Source: Flavonifractor porci
GTDB taxonomy: Bacteria > Bacillota > Clostridia > Oscillospirales > Oscillospiraceae
Direction of reading: 5' to 3'
NCBI RefSeq assembly: GCF_037572415.1
Contig: NZ_JBBHLB010000009.1
Span: forward strand, 1-64,000
DNA: 64,000 nt
Within the stretch, counting starts at the first letter, position 1. Every line of letters starts with the position of its first letter. This document shows, piece by piece, positions 56,759-64,000 of this stretch. A program made the translations under genes and the position numbers. Below the pieces are notes generated by a model. The model was not told the DNA's origin. It saw nothing but the letters and a program-made list of their open reading frames with translations, and made no database searches.

Positions 56759-57154
56759 ATGAAACCGGATATTGAGAAAACACGGGCCTATTACCACAAT
56801 CTTGGCCCAGAGAACATCTGTGATTGCGCCTACTGCCAAAACTACTGTGCCAGGGTCAAAGCGGCCTATCCGGAGGTGGCCCGGTATCTGGACTCCCTGG
56901 GGGTAGACATTGAAAAGCCCTTTGAAACCTCTCCGCTGGAGCCGGACGAGAACGGATACCTGGAGTACTGCGTCTGCCAGTATGTGGTCTTTGGCAGCTG
57001 CCCCAAGGACTTCACCCACCGGATCGGGGATGTGACCTTTGGCCGCTCGGACTGCCATCCCAATACAGGAATTGATGAGGAGCACTTTGTGCTGGACTTT
57101 TATCCCATCAGGCTGCCGTTTGAGGAGCCGGAAAGCGAGGATATTGACCTATGA
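56759..57154 (+). CDS. Cys-rich hypothetical protein, array gene 2
   Basis: A 131-residue acidic protein with CDCAYCQNYCARV near the N-terminus and CVCQYVVFGSC in the middle. GGAGG is upstream of ATG 56759. Similar Cys-rich proteins with YYHNLGPENICDCAYCQNY-like starts occur in clostridial immunity loci. It overlaps the next gene. Confidence 0.65.
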   Translation: MKPDIEKTRAYYHNLGPENICDCAYCQNYCARVKAAYPEVARYLDSLGVDIEKPFETSPLEPDENGYLEYCVCQYVVFGSCPKDFTHRIGDVTFGRSDCHPNTGIDEEHFVLDFYPIRLPFEEPESEDIDL

Positions 57155-57381
57155 AATGTTTGGATTGCGGCGCTGAGATGGAGCAAGGCACGGCGGAGTG
57201 CGTTGGCGCTGGTTTTGAGAGCTGGTATGAGTTCACCTCAGAGACAGAGAAGGCGAAAAAGGGAATTGCGGGATTGTTCACCCGGCAGACCATCACCATT
57301 CCGTCTACCCTGGCGGAGCACCCCGCATGGCATTGTCCCAGGTGCAGAAAAGTTTTGATGTGGGTAGACAGTAAGGAATAA
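57151..57381 (+). CDS. Zinc-ribbon protein, array gene 3
   Basis: A 76-residue protein with MKCLDCGAEM at the start and HCPRCRKV near the end, a zinc ribbon with an inserted loop, like the DUF6487 type. It overlaps array gene 2 by four bases. Often found with immunity-type genes. Confidence 0.65.
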   Translation: MKCLDCGAEMEQGTAECVGAGFESWYEFTSETEKAKKGIAGLFTRQTITIPSTLAEHPAWHCPRCRKVLMWVDSKE

Positions 57382-57406
57382 ACGCGGAGCAAAACGGAGG
57401 CAAAGG

Positions 57407-58021
57407 ATGGAGCAAATATTTAAAAAATGGTATCCTCATGATAACCTGGACACGATGTACGATGTGGACGATATATGGATGAGGCCGGATGGATACACCT
57501 TGATTTTGCTGCCGGATGGGAGATACAAAGAGAAGCTGGAAGGGCAGCGGCTGATGCTCACATGGGAATCCATCGTCAGCTATCAACTGTCTGGGAAACG
57601 TTACCGGGAAGATCTCTGGATCTCCGATTCTAAGCAGGCATGGTCTTTCTGGAAAAGTACAGACTCCGCATATTTGAATACGCTCCGAGAACGAAGCACC
57701 CTGCTTCCTGAGGGCACTGTCCACTGGCTGTTTGTGGGGACCAATCTTGTTGTAGATGTAATTGCAGCGCAGCCGCCTAAGGTCACCGTGATCGCGCCCA
57801 GTGCTGGAATTGCTAAGATGCACCGCAAGGAGTTTGAGTTCCAAGGGTGCGTGGAGGTGCCCATGGAGCTTTCAGAGGACCAGTTCCTGGACCGATTCCT
57901 GATGTTCATCGAGGAAAATCGCTGGAGCTTCGGCGGCGGTGTACGAACCATCATAGACGGCTGCTATATCAACGCGGACGGCACTCCGGGGAAGCCGGTT
58001 TGGCCGGAAGGAGACAAGTAA
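57407..58021 (+). CDS. Hypothetical protein, array gene 4
   Basis: A 204-residue protein (YDVDDIWMRPDGYTLILLPD, later LSEDQFLDRFLMFIEENRWS). Soluble, near-neutral, without known motif. AACGGAGG precedes ATG 57407. The C-terminal WSFGGG segment recalls DUF-type immunity folds, but I cannot name one. Confidence 0.55.
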   Translation: MEQIFKKWYPHDNLDTMYDVDDIWMRPDGYTLILLPDGRYKEKLEGQRLMLTWESIVSYQLSGKRYREDLWISDSKQAWSFWKSTDSAYLNTLRERSTLLPEGTVHWLFVGTNLVVDVIAAQPPKVTVIAPSAGIAKMHRKEFEFQGCVEVPMELSEDQFLDRFLMFIEENRWSFGGGVRTIIDGCYINADGTPGKPVWPEGDK

Positions 58022-58063
58022 GGGATACCCTGTAAAATAACGAAAAGAAAGGACGATGAAAGG

Positions 58064-58459
58064 ATGGCACTTGATATATATGCAGCCAAAGACCTTAACC
58101 ATGCGTTTGAGATTGCGTCGGTGAGGCCCAGAAAAACGATGAAACATCACGTGGTATCAGAACCGGAAGAAATAGGCCACTTCCTGTACGATATCAGAGA
58201 CGAGCTCACAAACTATACATGCTATTATCAATTCGATCCATACATGGAAATCCAACTGGAAGCAGACCAGGTTCCGGCAATCAAGACTTTTTCGCAATCT
58301 ATCGTCAAGTGGCTTGAGGAACATGGCGCAGAAGAAAACCGTGTAATTCAGCAATATGGCTTGTCCTTCCCGAAGATCCGGCGTTTTGCGGACGAATTGG
58401 GTCATGTATGTGATGTAGCCATGGAGCATGGATACGGATTGTCCGGCCTGGGAGACTAA
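58064..58459 (+). CDS. Hypothetical protein, array gene 5
   Basis: A 131-residue acidic helical protein (VSEPEEIGHFLYDIRDELTN). AAAGAAAGGA precedes ATG 58064. Unknown family. Confidence 0.55.
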   Translation: MALDIYAAKDLNHAFEIASVRPRKTMKHHVVSEPEEIGHFLYDIRDELTNYTCYYQFDPYMEIQLEADQVPAIKTFSQSIVKWLEEHGAEENRVIQQYGLSFPKIRRFADELGHVCDVAMEHGYGLSGLGD

Positions 58460-58481
58460 ACAGGCCAGAAGGAAAATGCAT

Positions 58482-58889
58482 ATGACAAATCTGCTATACA
58501 GCTTAATGCTGTTTAATGAGCGACAGGAAGGCTTTTTCATCGGCCTGTTCGAATCCACTGAAAAGGCCCGGCAAGTGGCGGAACACTACTTATCTGCTCT
58601 CTCAGGATTCCGGGATTACCCCTGCACCTATGAGATCACAGAAAAGTTGGTGGTTGGTACAATCGGCCAATCTCAGAAAGTCCATATGATCTGGGGCTGG
58701 GACGAGGACGAAGACGGGACTGAGACAGGCGTCTGGAGCAGCACCTGCTATGCGGATGAGCAAGACGCCCAACAGGCTCTGGAAGAAGCAAGACGGAGTA
58801 TGAACAAGCAAGAGTGGAGCCTGGATACCTACCTCATTGGTCAATGCCACTGGACAGAGGGCTTTGTAAGAGTCTTTTCTTCAGAATAA
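58482..58889 (+). CDS. Hypothetical protein, array gene 6
   Basis: A 135-residue acidic protein (LFNERQEGFFIGLFESTEKA, WGWDEDEDGTETGVW). The pattern of an N-terminal strand plus TEKARQVAEHYL looks like a small two-layer fold seen in immunity proteins. ATG 58482 has AAGG about 9 bases upstream. Confidence 0.55.
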   Translation: MTNLLYSLMLFNERQEGFFIGLFESTEKARQVAEHYLSALSGFRDYPCTYEITEKLVVGTIGQSQKVHMIWGWDEDEDGTETGVWSSTCYADEQDAQQALEEARRSMNKQEWSLDTYLIGQCHWTEGFVRVFSSE

Positions 58890-58923
58890 GAGCGAAAAAA
58901 TATATAAGCGAGGAGATCAAACA

Positions 58924-59517
58924 ATGGCTCTAAGTTATGATGAAATGCAGCAACTGTTTGAACAAATGGGGTTCAAAGGTTTTTCTATGCGAGCGTATGA
59001 TGCAGAGATGGAATATCTTATTTCTGAGGCGGCGGAGGACAATGCAAAAGCGTATTTGATCGATATAGTCCCCGGCGACCTTGAATACGGACAGAATGAT
59101 GGGATAGCTTTACTGGAAAAGCATTATTATAAAGAGGCTAATATGGCTCGTCTGCTTCGTAAGTGGTTGGATATTGTTCTCCATTTTTCATGTTACTATC
59201 CGCTGGAGACTGTTCTGGTTACTGGCGTAGGCTTACCAGATATAGAAGATTTCAAAGAACAAACGCCCAATGAAGAAGGATATTTCCTTGAAATCCCGAT
59301 GGAATCCATCGATGACATGGATGAACTGTCTGACCTGGTGTTTCAAAAGACCTTTGGAACTATGAGATTCTTGTTCCCGGCACTTGATATGGTGATTCAT
59401 ATTGAAACCGGCGAAGTATACAATATTGTTACGCTGAAGAAAATTACAGAAGAAAACCAGACTGCCGTAGAACTCCTACGAAAACTGGTGGAGGCTCAGG
59501 GGATGTTTCTTGTGTAG
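58924..59517 (+). CDS. Hypothetical protein, array gene 7
   Basis: A 197-residue acidic protein (MALSYDEMQQLFEQMGFKGF). AGGAG stands 9 bases before ATG 58924. Its DNA is more AT-rich than genes 1-6, a sign of separate origin. Unknown family. Confidence 0.55.
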   Translation: MALSYDEMQQLFEQMGFKGFSMRAYDAEMEYLISEAAEDNAKAYLIDIVPGDLEYGQNDGIALLEKHYYKEANMARLLRKWLDIVLHFSCYYPLETVLVTGVGLPDIEDFKEQTPNEEGYFLEIPMESIDDMDELSDLVFQKTFGTMRFLFPALDMVIHIETGEVYNIVTLKKITEENQTAVELLRKLVEAQGMFLV

Positions 59518-59533
59518 AGGAGGATGGTGTGTC

Positions 59534-59875
59534 ATGAGCGAGATGTTGCTGAACGGGATACCGTTTGATGATTACTTTGAAAAGTACAAAATATTAGAGA
59601 AAACCAAGCAGTTCATGATGGAGTACCTGAAAAAATGGTACGATGATAATCCGGAGGATTTTCAGAAAGAAATGAGGGCAGATTACCGGACTGTAGCGGA
59701 AACTTACCAGTTTAAGCGCAAAATTGCCGCATTCGAGAAAAATTATATGTATGACTCGCCCTTACTCTGCATCGCTTTCAGTATGGACATCTACGATGAT
59801 GAGGGCGATTATGTGGCAATTTACACCGCAATTTTTGATCTTAACGGCAACTACATTGATGATCTAATGCGCTGA
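59534..59875 (+). CDS. Hypothetical protein, array gene 8
   Basis: A 113-residue helical acidic protein (DDYFEKYKILEKTKQFMMEY). AT-rich. GGAGG is upstream of ATG 59534. Unknown family. Confidence 0.55.
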   Translation: MSEMLLNGIPFDDYFEKYKILEKTKQFMMEYLKKWYDDNPEDFQKEMRADYRTVAETYQFKRKIAAFEKNYMYDSPLLCIAFSMDIYDDEGDYVAIYTAIFDLNGNYIDDLMR

Positions 59876-59885
59876 TCGTGATGAC

Positions 59886-60329
59886 ATGATACTTCCAAGA
59901 GGAATTACAGGATTTTGGGGCACGGACACCGCTCCGCCGCCGCATTTGGACGAAAAAGCGTTCTGCCAGATGTGCTACTCCATTGCCATGGAAAATGGTG
60001 GGGCTGTGACGGAAGTGGATACGGATACTGCCGCAAGGAACTTCTATTCTGCCAAACTCAGCCGGTATGACCAGTCCGTCTTTATTTTGCAGAACATCCA
60101 TTATCCCTACATAGCTTTTGCACAGCGGGACGCCGCCAGCAGATTTGTTCTCATCAGTCCACCGGATTGGTTGCAGCTGTCGGATGACCCAGTGCGGGTT
60201 CTGAGCCCCAACGAGCTGAACCAAGACTGGCACGGCCTGTGTGGGGAGCTGAACCCGGAAGAACTGGAGCAGATCCGTTATTGGAATCCGCAGACGGCAG
60301 GCGAGATCATATTTAACACTTGGGATTGA
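59886..60329 (+). CDS. Hypothetical protein, array gene 9
   Basis: A 147-residue protein (GITGFWGTDTAPPPHLDEKA, RDAASRFVLISPPDWLQL). It starts 10 bases after gene 8. The alternation of short beta and helix and the conserved-looking GFWG motif fit an immunity protein. No family recognised. Confidence 0.6.
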   Translation: MILPRGITGFWGTDTAPPPHLDEKAFCQMCYSIAMENGGAVTEVDTDTAARNFYSAKLSRYDQSVFILQNIHYPYIAFAQRDAASRFVLISPPDWLQLSDDPVRVLSPNELNQDWHGLCGELNPEELEQIRYWNPQTAGEIIFNTWD

Positions 60330-60368
60330 CAGGAAAACTGGTCGATGTTAATTTTATCATCGGCCAGT

Positions 60369-60403
60369 TTAATTATATCATTTTAGAAAAATGATATAAT
60401 TAA
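60369..60403. terminator. AT-rich perfect hairpin, 16-bp arms
   Basis: Arms 60369-60384 and 60388-60403 pair perfectly around AGA; both are almost pure A and T. It is unusually long and perfect for a terminator and lacks a GC core. It could be a small mobile palindrome or the end of an older insertion. Confidence 0.45.
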
Positions 60404-60481
60404 AGCAAAAGCCACTCGTCAAACATTTTTAGCGTAATTTTCTTAGAGCATTAAAGATAAAAACAGCCCAGATAGACAAAC

Positions 60482-60519
60482 AGCCCGGCCTGTGAATGAA
60501 ACAGGCCGGGCTTAATTAT
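60482..60519 (+). terminator. Rho-independent terminator
   Basis: AGCCCGGCCTG and CAGGCCGGGCT, 11-bp arms, followed by TTAATTATT. It shuts off the array before the R-M promoter. Confidence 0.7.
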
Positions 60520-60553
60520 TGTGGGAGTTATTTTCAGACCTTTAAGATATTTG

Positions 60554-60569
60554 TCGCAAGAGCTTGCGA
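60554..60569. promoter_or_regulatory. Operator-like palindrome before the R-M regulator
   Basis: TCGCAAG-ag-CTTGCGA, 7-bp perfect arms, flanked by ATAT on both sides. It lies about 30 bases before TGCTATAAT (60597-60605), the extended -10 of the small HTH gene, so it probably binds that HTH protein. Confidence 0.55.
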
Positions 60570-60596
60570 TATTTTCTTGTGTATGATGATATATTT

Positions 60597-60605
60597 TGCT
60601 ATAAT
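60597..60605 (+). promoter_or_regulatory. Extended -10 promoter of the R-M operon
   Basis: TGCTATAAT precedes ATG 60640 by 34 bases. The same nine bases form the promoter at 3570. It would drive the HTH gene, hsdM and hsdS. Confidence 0.55.
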
Positions 60606-60639
60606 TGAATCAAAATTTTATACCCTGGAGGACACGCAA

Positions 60640-60855
60640 ATGGCTGTTTCATACAACAGACTTTGGAAATTGTTGATCGACAAAAAGATGAGTAAGGCAA
60701 GCCTGCGAAAAGCAGCTGGGATTGCCCCCAACACGATGACAAAACTAAGCCGTGATGAAACAGTTACCCTTGCGGTACTGGAAAAGATCTGCGCTGTGGT
60801 CGATGCGGACTTTGGCGACATTATGGAATATATCCCGGAGGAAAAACATGATTAA
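60640..60855 (+). CDS. HTH XRE regulator of the R-M operon
   Basis: A 71-residue helix-turn-helix protein (MSKASLRKAAGIAPNTMTKL) of the YozG/Cro type. GGAGG is 8 bases before ATG 60640. Its end overlaps hsdM by 8 bases, so it is translated with it. This is the place of a controller protein that delays or tunes restriction-modification expression. Compare the similar protein at 54262. Confidence 0.8.
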   Translation: MAVSYNRLWKLLIDKKMSKASLRKAAGIAPNTMTKLSRDETVTLAVLEKICAVVDADFGDIMEYIPEEKHD

Positions 60856-62716
60856 CATTCGTAAATTAGAAGCCGAACTGTGGGAGTCCGCTGATCTGCT
60901 GCGTGCAGGCTCTAAACTAACCTCAAATCAGTATTGTATGCCAGTCCTTGGCCTGATCTTTCTGCGTTACGCGTACAGCCGCTTCAAACTGGTAGAGGCT
61001 GAGATTTTGAAGGACCGTCCCATGCGCGGCGGACGGGTGCTGCCAGTGGAAGCCAGCGACTTTGCCTCCCGCAGTGCCCTGTTTCTTCCTCGTGAGGCTC
61101 AGTATGCCTATCTGGTGGAGTTGCCGGAGAACATCCCCGCTGCCGGGCTGACCAACTGGCGGGGCGAGGTCATGAACAGTCTGGGTGAGGTGGTCAATAA
61201 TGCAATGGAGCTGGTAGAACAGCAGAGCGAACAGCTCTCCGGCGTGCTGCCCAAGGACTACACCATGTTCTCAGATGAACTGCTGGCCGAGCTGCTGCGC
61301 ATCTTCAACAACAGCGCTCTGGACGAGGTGGGCGGCGACATTGTGGGCCGGATCTACGAGTACTTCCTCAATAAATTTGCCAAGAATATTGCCCAGGACG
61401 ACGGTGTGTTCTTTACCCCCAAGTCCCTGGTCAAGATGATCGTCAACGTGTTGGAGCCCACCCAGGGTATCCTGCTGGACCCGGCCTGTGGCAGCGGCGG
61501 GATGTTTGTCCAGACCGGTGACTTTGTGGAGCACGCCGGAATGCGAGCCAACAACACCATGACTTTCTATGGGCAGGAAAAGGTGGAGTATAACGCCCAG
61601 CTTTGCCTGATGAACCTGGCGGTCCACGGCCTGACCGGCGTGGTGAAGTCGGGCGACGAAGCCAACACCTTCTATCACGACGCCCACAATCTGGCGGGCG
61701 AGTGCGACTATGTGATGGCAAATCCCCCCTTCAATGTGGACAAGGTGAAGTCGGAGTCCGCCCAGAGCGCCGGGCGGCTGCCCTTTGGTTTGCCCTCTGT
61801 CAACAAGAACAAAGAGGTGGGCAACGCCAACTACCTGTGGATCTCCTACTTCTATGCCTACCTGAATGAGCAGGGCCGGGCGGGCTTTGTTATGGCCTCC
61901 TCCGCTACCGACAGTCAGGGCAAGGACAAGGACATCCGGGCACAACTGGTAAAAACCGGTCATGTGGACGTGATGGTTAGCGTGGGCAACAACTTTTTCT
62001 ACACCAAGAGCCTGCCCTGTTCCTTGTGGTTCTTCGATAAGGGAAAAAGGGAAGAACTGCGGGACAAAGTGCTGTTCATTGATGCCCGGAACTATTACAC
62101 CGTGGTGGACCGCACCCTGAACGAGTGGAGCGAGTGGCAGCTGAAGAACCTGAACGCCATTGTGTGGCTGTATCGGGGTGAGGTGGACAAGTATCAGGCG
62201 TTGGTGAAGGAGTATGACCGGGCCTTGGTACATCATGTAACGCTGATGCATGCCAATGAACTGCTGTCTGCCGTCCATGAGAGAAAGAACTTTTCTGAAG
62301 TTGTAACCGCTTTTGAGGATTACCGGAAGCGGCAGCAGGAGCTGGCCAAATTTGATTTGGAAAAGGTCGTTCGGAAAGATAAGAAAAAGACCCAGGCCCT
62401 GTGGGATGAAAAGCTGGCCGTCATTGACGAAGCCATTGTAACTGCGAAAGAGGCCGCTTGGCTGACGGAGAAATTCGGCGAGGGCGAATATGCCGACATT
62501 CCCGGCCTGTGTAGGGTAGCCACGCTGGGGGAGATCGAAGCCAAGGGCTATTCCCTCACCCCCGGCGCCTATGTGGGCGTAGCCCCCACTGAGGACGACG
62601 GTGTGGATTTTCACCAGCGCATGGCCGAGATCCACCAGGAACTGCGCTCCTTGCAGGAGGAATCCAACCGCCTGATGGAGACCATCTCGAAGAATTGGGA
62701 GGAGATGGGGCTGTGA
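60848..62716 (+). CDS. hsdM: Type I restriction-modification methylase subunit HsdM
   Basis: A 622-residue N6-adenine methylase subunit. The N-terminal helical domain (LWESADLLRAGSKLTSNQYC) contacts HsdS; FFTPKSLV, DPACGSGGM (SAM site) and ANPPFN (catalytic) are intact; a C-terminal coiled coil follows. With HsdS it marks the target site and with HsdR it cuts unmarked DNA. ATG 60848 overlaps the regulator gene. Confidence 0.95.
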   Translation: MINIRKLEAELWESADLLRAGSKLTSNQYCMPVLGLIFLRYAYSRFKLVEAEILKDRPMRGGRVLPVEASDFASRSALFLPREAQYAYLVELPENIPAAGLTNWRGEVMNSLGEVVNNAMELVEQQSEQLSGVLPKDYTMFSDELLAELLRIFNNSALDEVGGDIVGRIYEYFLNKFAKNIAQDDGVFFTPKSLVKMIVNVLEPTQGILLDPACGSGGMFVQTGDFVEHAGMRANNTMTFYGQEKVEYNAQLCLMNLAVHGLTGVVKSGDEANTFYHDAHNLAGECDYVMANPPFNVDKVKSESAQSAGRLPFGLPSVNKNKEVGNANYLWISYFYAYLNEQGRAGFVMASSATDSQGKDKDIRAQLVKTGHVDVMVSVGNNFFYTKSLPCSLWFFDKGKREELRDKVLFIDARNYYTVVDRTLNEWSEWQLKNLNAIVWLYRGEVDKYQALVKEYDRALVHHVTLMHANELLSAVHERKNFSEVVTAFEDYRKRQQELAKFDLEKVVRKDKKKTQALWDEKLAVIDEAIVTAKEAAWLTEKFGEGEYADIPGLCRVATLGEIEAKGYSLTPGAYVGVAPTEDDGVDFHQRMAEIHQELRSLQEESNRLMETISKNWEEMGL

Positions 62717-63927
62717 GTTGGGAGAAAGTAAAGTTAGGGGAAATTAGTCTCTGCATTCAGCCTGGACCATTTGGCTCGCAGTTGCACAACTCCGATTATG
62801 CAGATGAAGGGACTCCGATTGTTATGCCCAAAGATATGGTTGATGGGCATATTCGACATACGGGGCTAATCAGAGTACCAGAAGAACATGTAACGAGGCT
62901 TCAGCGTCATCAAGTTTATGAGGGCAACCTTATGGTTGCACGAAAGGGCGATGTACGCAAATGTGTTTACATTACGCAAAACGAAAATGGCTGGTTGACG
63001 GGAAGTGATTGCCTAAAGGTTGCGCTAAATGAAAGTTGTTGTTTTCCCAAGTACATATATTATCAGTTAAGAAGCCCCTATATAGGGAAATGGCTGGAAC
63101 AAATTTCAATCGGAGCAACTATGCCGAGCATAAATACAGGGTTGCTTAGCAGCATTGAGATATATTTACCACAGCTTGACACCCAGCGCAGGATTTCCGA
63201 TATTCTTTCCACCTATGACGATCTGATCGAGAACAATCGAAAGCAGATCAAACTGCTGGAAGAAGCGGCCCAGAGACTGTATCAAGAGTGGTTTATAGAC
63301 CTGCGCTTCCCTGGCCATGAGCACACTAAAATCGTGGACGGTGTGCCAGAGGGGTGGGAAATTTATCGTTTTTCTGACAAAGTAGATATTATGAGCGGCG
63401 GGACACCCAAAACGGACAATCCAAACTATTATAATGGAACAATTCCTTTCTATACCCCCAAAGATAGTGATGGTGCATTCTTTGCATTTAAAACTATTAC
63501 CAATATTACCGAGGAAGGGCTAAATAATTGCAATAGTCGCCTTTATCCTAAAAATACAGTAATTATTACAGCCAGAGGTACTGTTGGGAAAACTACATTG
63601 CTTGGTGTTCCCATGGCCATGAATCAGTCTTGTTACGCACTAAAGTCTGATGAAATTTCTGCTCCATACTATCTGTTTTTTGCATTGAATAAGGAGATCG
63701 CTTCTCTAAAAGCAATGTCCAATGGTGGAGTATTCAATACCATTATTGTAAAGACCTTTGATAGTATCCATATTACAATTCCTTCAAATAATCTAATAAC
63801 AACATTTGAAACTTTTGTGACGCCCATTATGGAACAGATAAAAGTGAAAATAAAAGAAAACTTCGCTCTATCAGAAGCCCGTGACCGACTATTGCCCAAG
63901 CTAATGAGCGGAGAAGTGGAGGAGTAA
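62713..63927 (+). CDS. hsdS: Type I specificity subunit HsdS
   Basis: A 404-residue protein with two target-recognition domains, each closed by a conserved helix: LPQLDTQRRISDILSTYDDL with IENNRKQIKLLEEAAQRLYQ in the middle, and EARDRLLPKLMSGEVE at the end. GTG 62713 overlaps hsdM. Both recognition domains, mainly the second (about 63350-63800), are far more AT-rich than the conserved parts, a usual sign of domain exchange between strains. Confidence 0.93.
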   Translation: MSWEKVKLGEISLCIQPGPFGSQLHNSDYADEGTPIVMPKDMVDGHIRHTGLIRVPEEHVTRLQRHQVYEGNLMVARKGDVRKCVYITQNENGWLTGSDCLKVALNESCCFPKYIYYQLRSPYIGKWLEQISIGATMPSINTGLLSSIEIYLPQLDTQRRISDILSTYDDLIENNRKQIKLLEEAAQRLYQEWFIDLRFPGHEHTKIVDGVPEGWEIYRFSDKVDIMSGGTPKTDNPNYYNGTIPFYTPKDSDGAFFAFKTITNITEEGLNNCNSRLYPKNTVIITARGTVGKTTLLGVPMAMNQSCYALKSDEISAPYYLFFALNKEIASLKAMSNGGVFNTIIVKTFDSIHITIPSNNLITTFETFVTPIMEQIKVKIKENFALSEARDRLLPKLMSGEVEE

Positions 63928-63930
63928 ACC

Positions 63931-64000
63931 ATGGTATTTTCTCAAAGAAATGCTTATGTAGAAAAAACAATTCGATTAGAAACGGTAGATAGAAAACTGA
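63931..64000 (+). CDS. Start of an AbiJ-like gene, cut by the window end
   Basis: The first 23 codons are visible (MVFSQRNAYVEKTIRLETVD). A FS-x-RN-x-Y start followed by a hydrophobic E-x-V/M-D stretch resembles the AbiJ N-terminal domain proteins that often sit between hsdS and hsdR. GGAG lies close upstream, overlapping the hsdS stop. It does not look like HsdR. The family call is tentative. Confidence 0.4.
   Translation, partial: MVFSQRNAYVEKTIRLETVDRKL

Larger units (their letters stand above)
60330..60639. other. Control region between array and R-M locus
   Basis: No gene is seen in 310 bases. It holds a loose AAACTGG/CCAGTTT pair, a 16-bp perfect palindrome (60369-60403), a terminator (60482-60519), an operator-like repeat (60554-60569) and an extended -10 (60597-60605), each listed or described separately. 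Confidence 0.6.

Noticed and set aside
1..64000. CRISPR array or insertion sequence
   Set aside because: No regularly spaced direct repeats and no transposase frame or terminal inverted repeats were seen in the window.

Overview
The window is a piece of a GC-rich Firmicutes chromosome. The strong AGGAGG ribosome sites, an RsgA of clostridial type, a SleB-like hydrolase and CD1375-family phage proteins suggest a gut Clostridia of the Oscillospiraceae/Flavonifractor kind; this placement is inference. It holds three blocks: a short host stretch (1-1309), a complete prophage of about 54 kb (1310-55264), and the end of a second island (55265-64000) with immunity-like genes and a type I restriction-modification locus.

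The prophage ends can be fixed from the sequence. A 12-bp repeat (TTTTGGTGGACC) lies at 1310-1321, inside the 3' end of a large serine integrase gene, and again at 55253-55264 beside the 3' end of a tRNA. Joining the two ends rebuilds an attP with 11-bp perfect arms around a central GG, and also restores the missing integrase C-terminus (27 codons and a stop at 55169-55252, minus strand).

From left to right: integrase and SHOCT protein (minus); CI/Cro-like divergent switch with three TCGCR-N5-YGCGA operators (about 3700-4470); small early genes; a replication and recombination block (P-loop ATPase, PD-(D/E)XK nuclease, SSB, replisome organiser, G39P-like loader, RecU, ParB-like protein, ArpU-type late regulator, 6.4-18.6 kb); a five-gene cargo block with a sodium:solute symporter, two PP-loop (PAPS-reductase/IbrA-like) enzymes and two ParB/IbrB-like proteins (18.8-23.2 kb); a lambda-type head module (GpA terminase, portal, ClpP-like protease with nested scaffold, gpD-like and gpE-like capsid proteins, 23.6-31 kb); a P2/Mu-type contractile tail module (sheath, tube, frameshifted assembly chaperone, tape measure, hub, baseplate, fibre, 33-46.6 kb), so the virion should be a myovirus; a diversity-generating retroelement (variable repeat in the fibre, template repeat, reverse transcriptase, 46.4-48.2 kb); and a lysis cassette (holin, CHAP endolysin). 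After a bidirectional terminator at about 51.0 kb, nine small minus-strand accessory genes run from a promoter that is back to back with a second regulator cassette (54.1-55.0 kb).

The right island carries an orphan RelB/DinJ-like antitoxin, nine small consecutive proteins that look like an immunity-gene array, a small HTH regulator overlapping hsdM, hsdS with AT-rich recognition domains, and the first codons of an AbiJ-like gene cut by the window end.

The most interesting items are the DGR with its near-textbook adenine-directed changes, YMDN reverse transcriptase and no visible Avd; the symporter/PP-loop/ParB cargo operon, whose function I cannot assign; and the integrase whose reading frame spans attP, so that integration changes its C-terminus.
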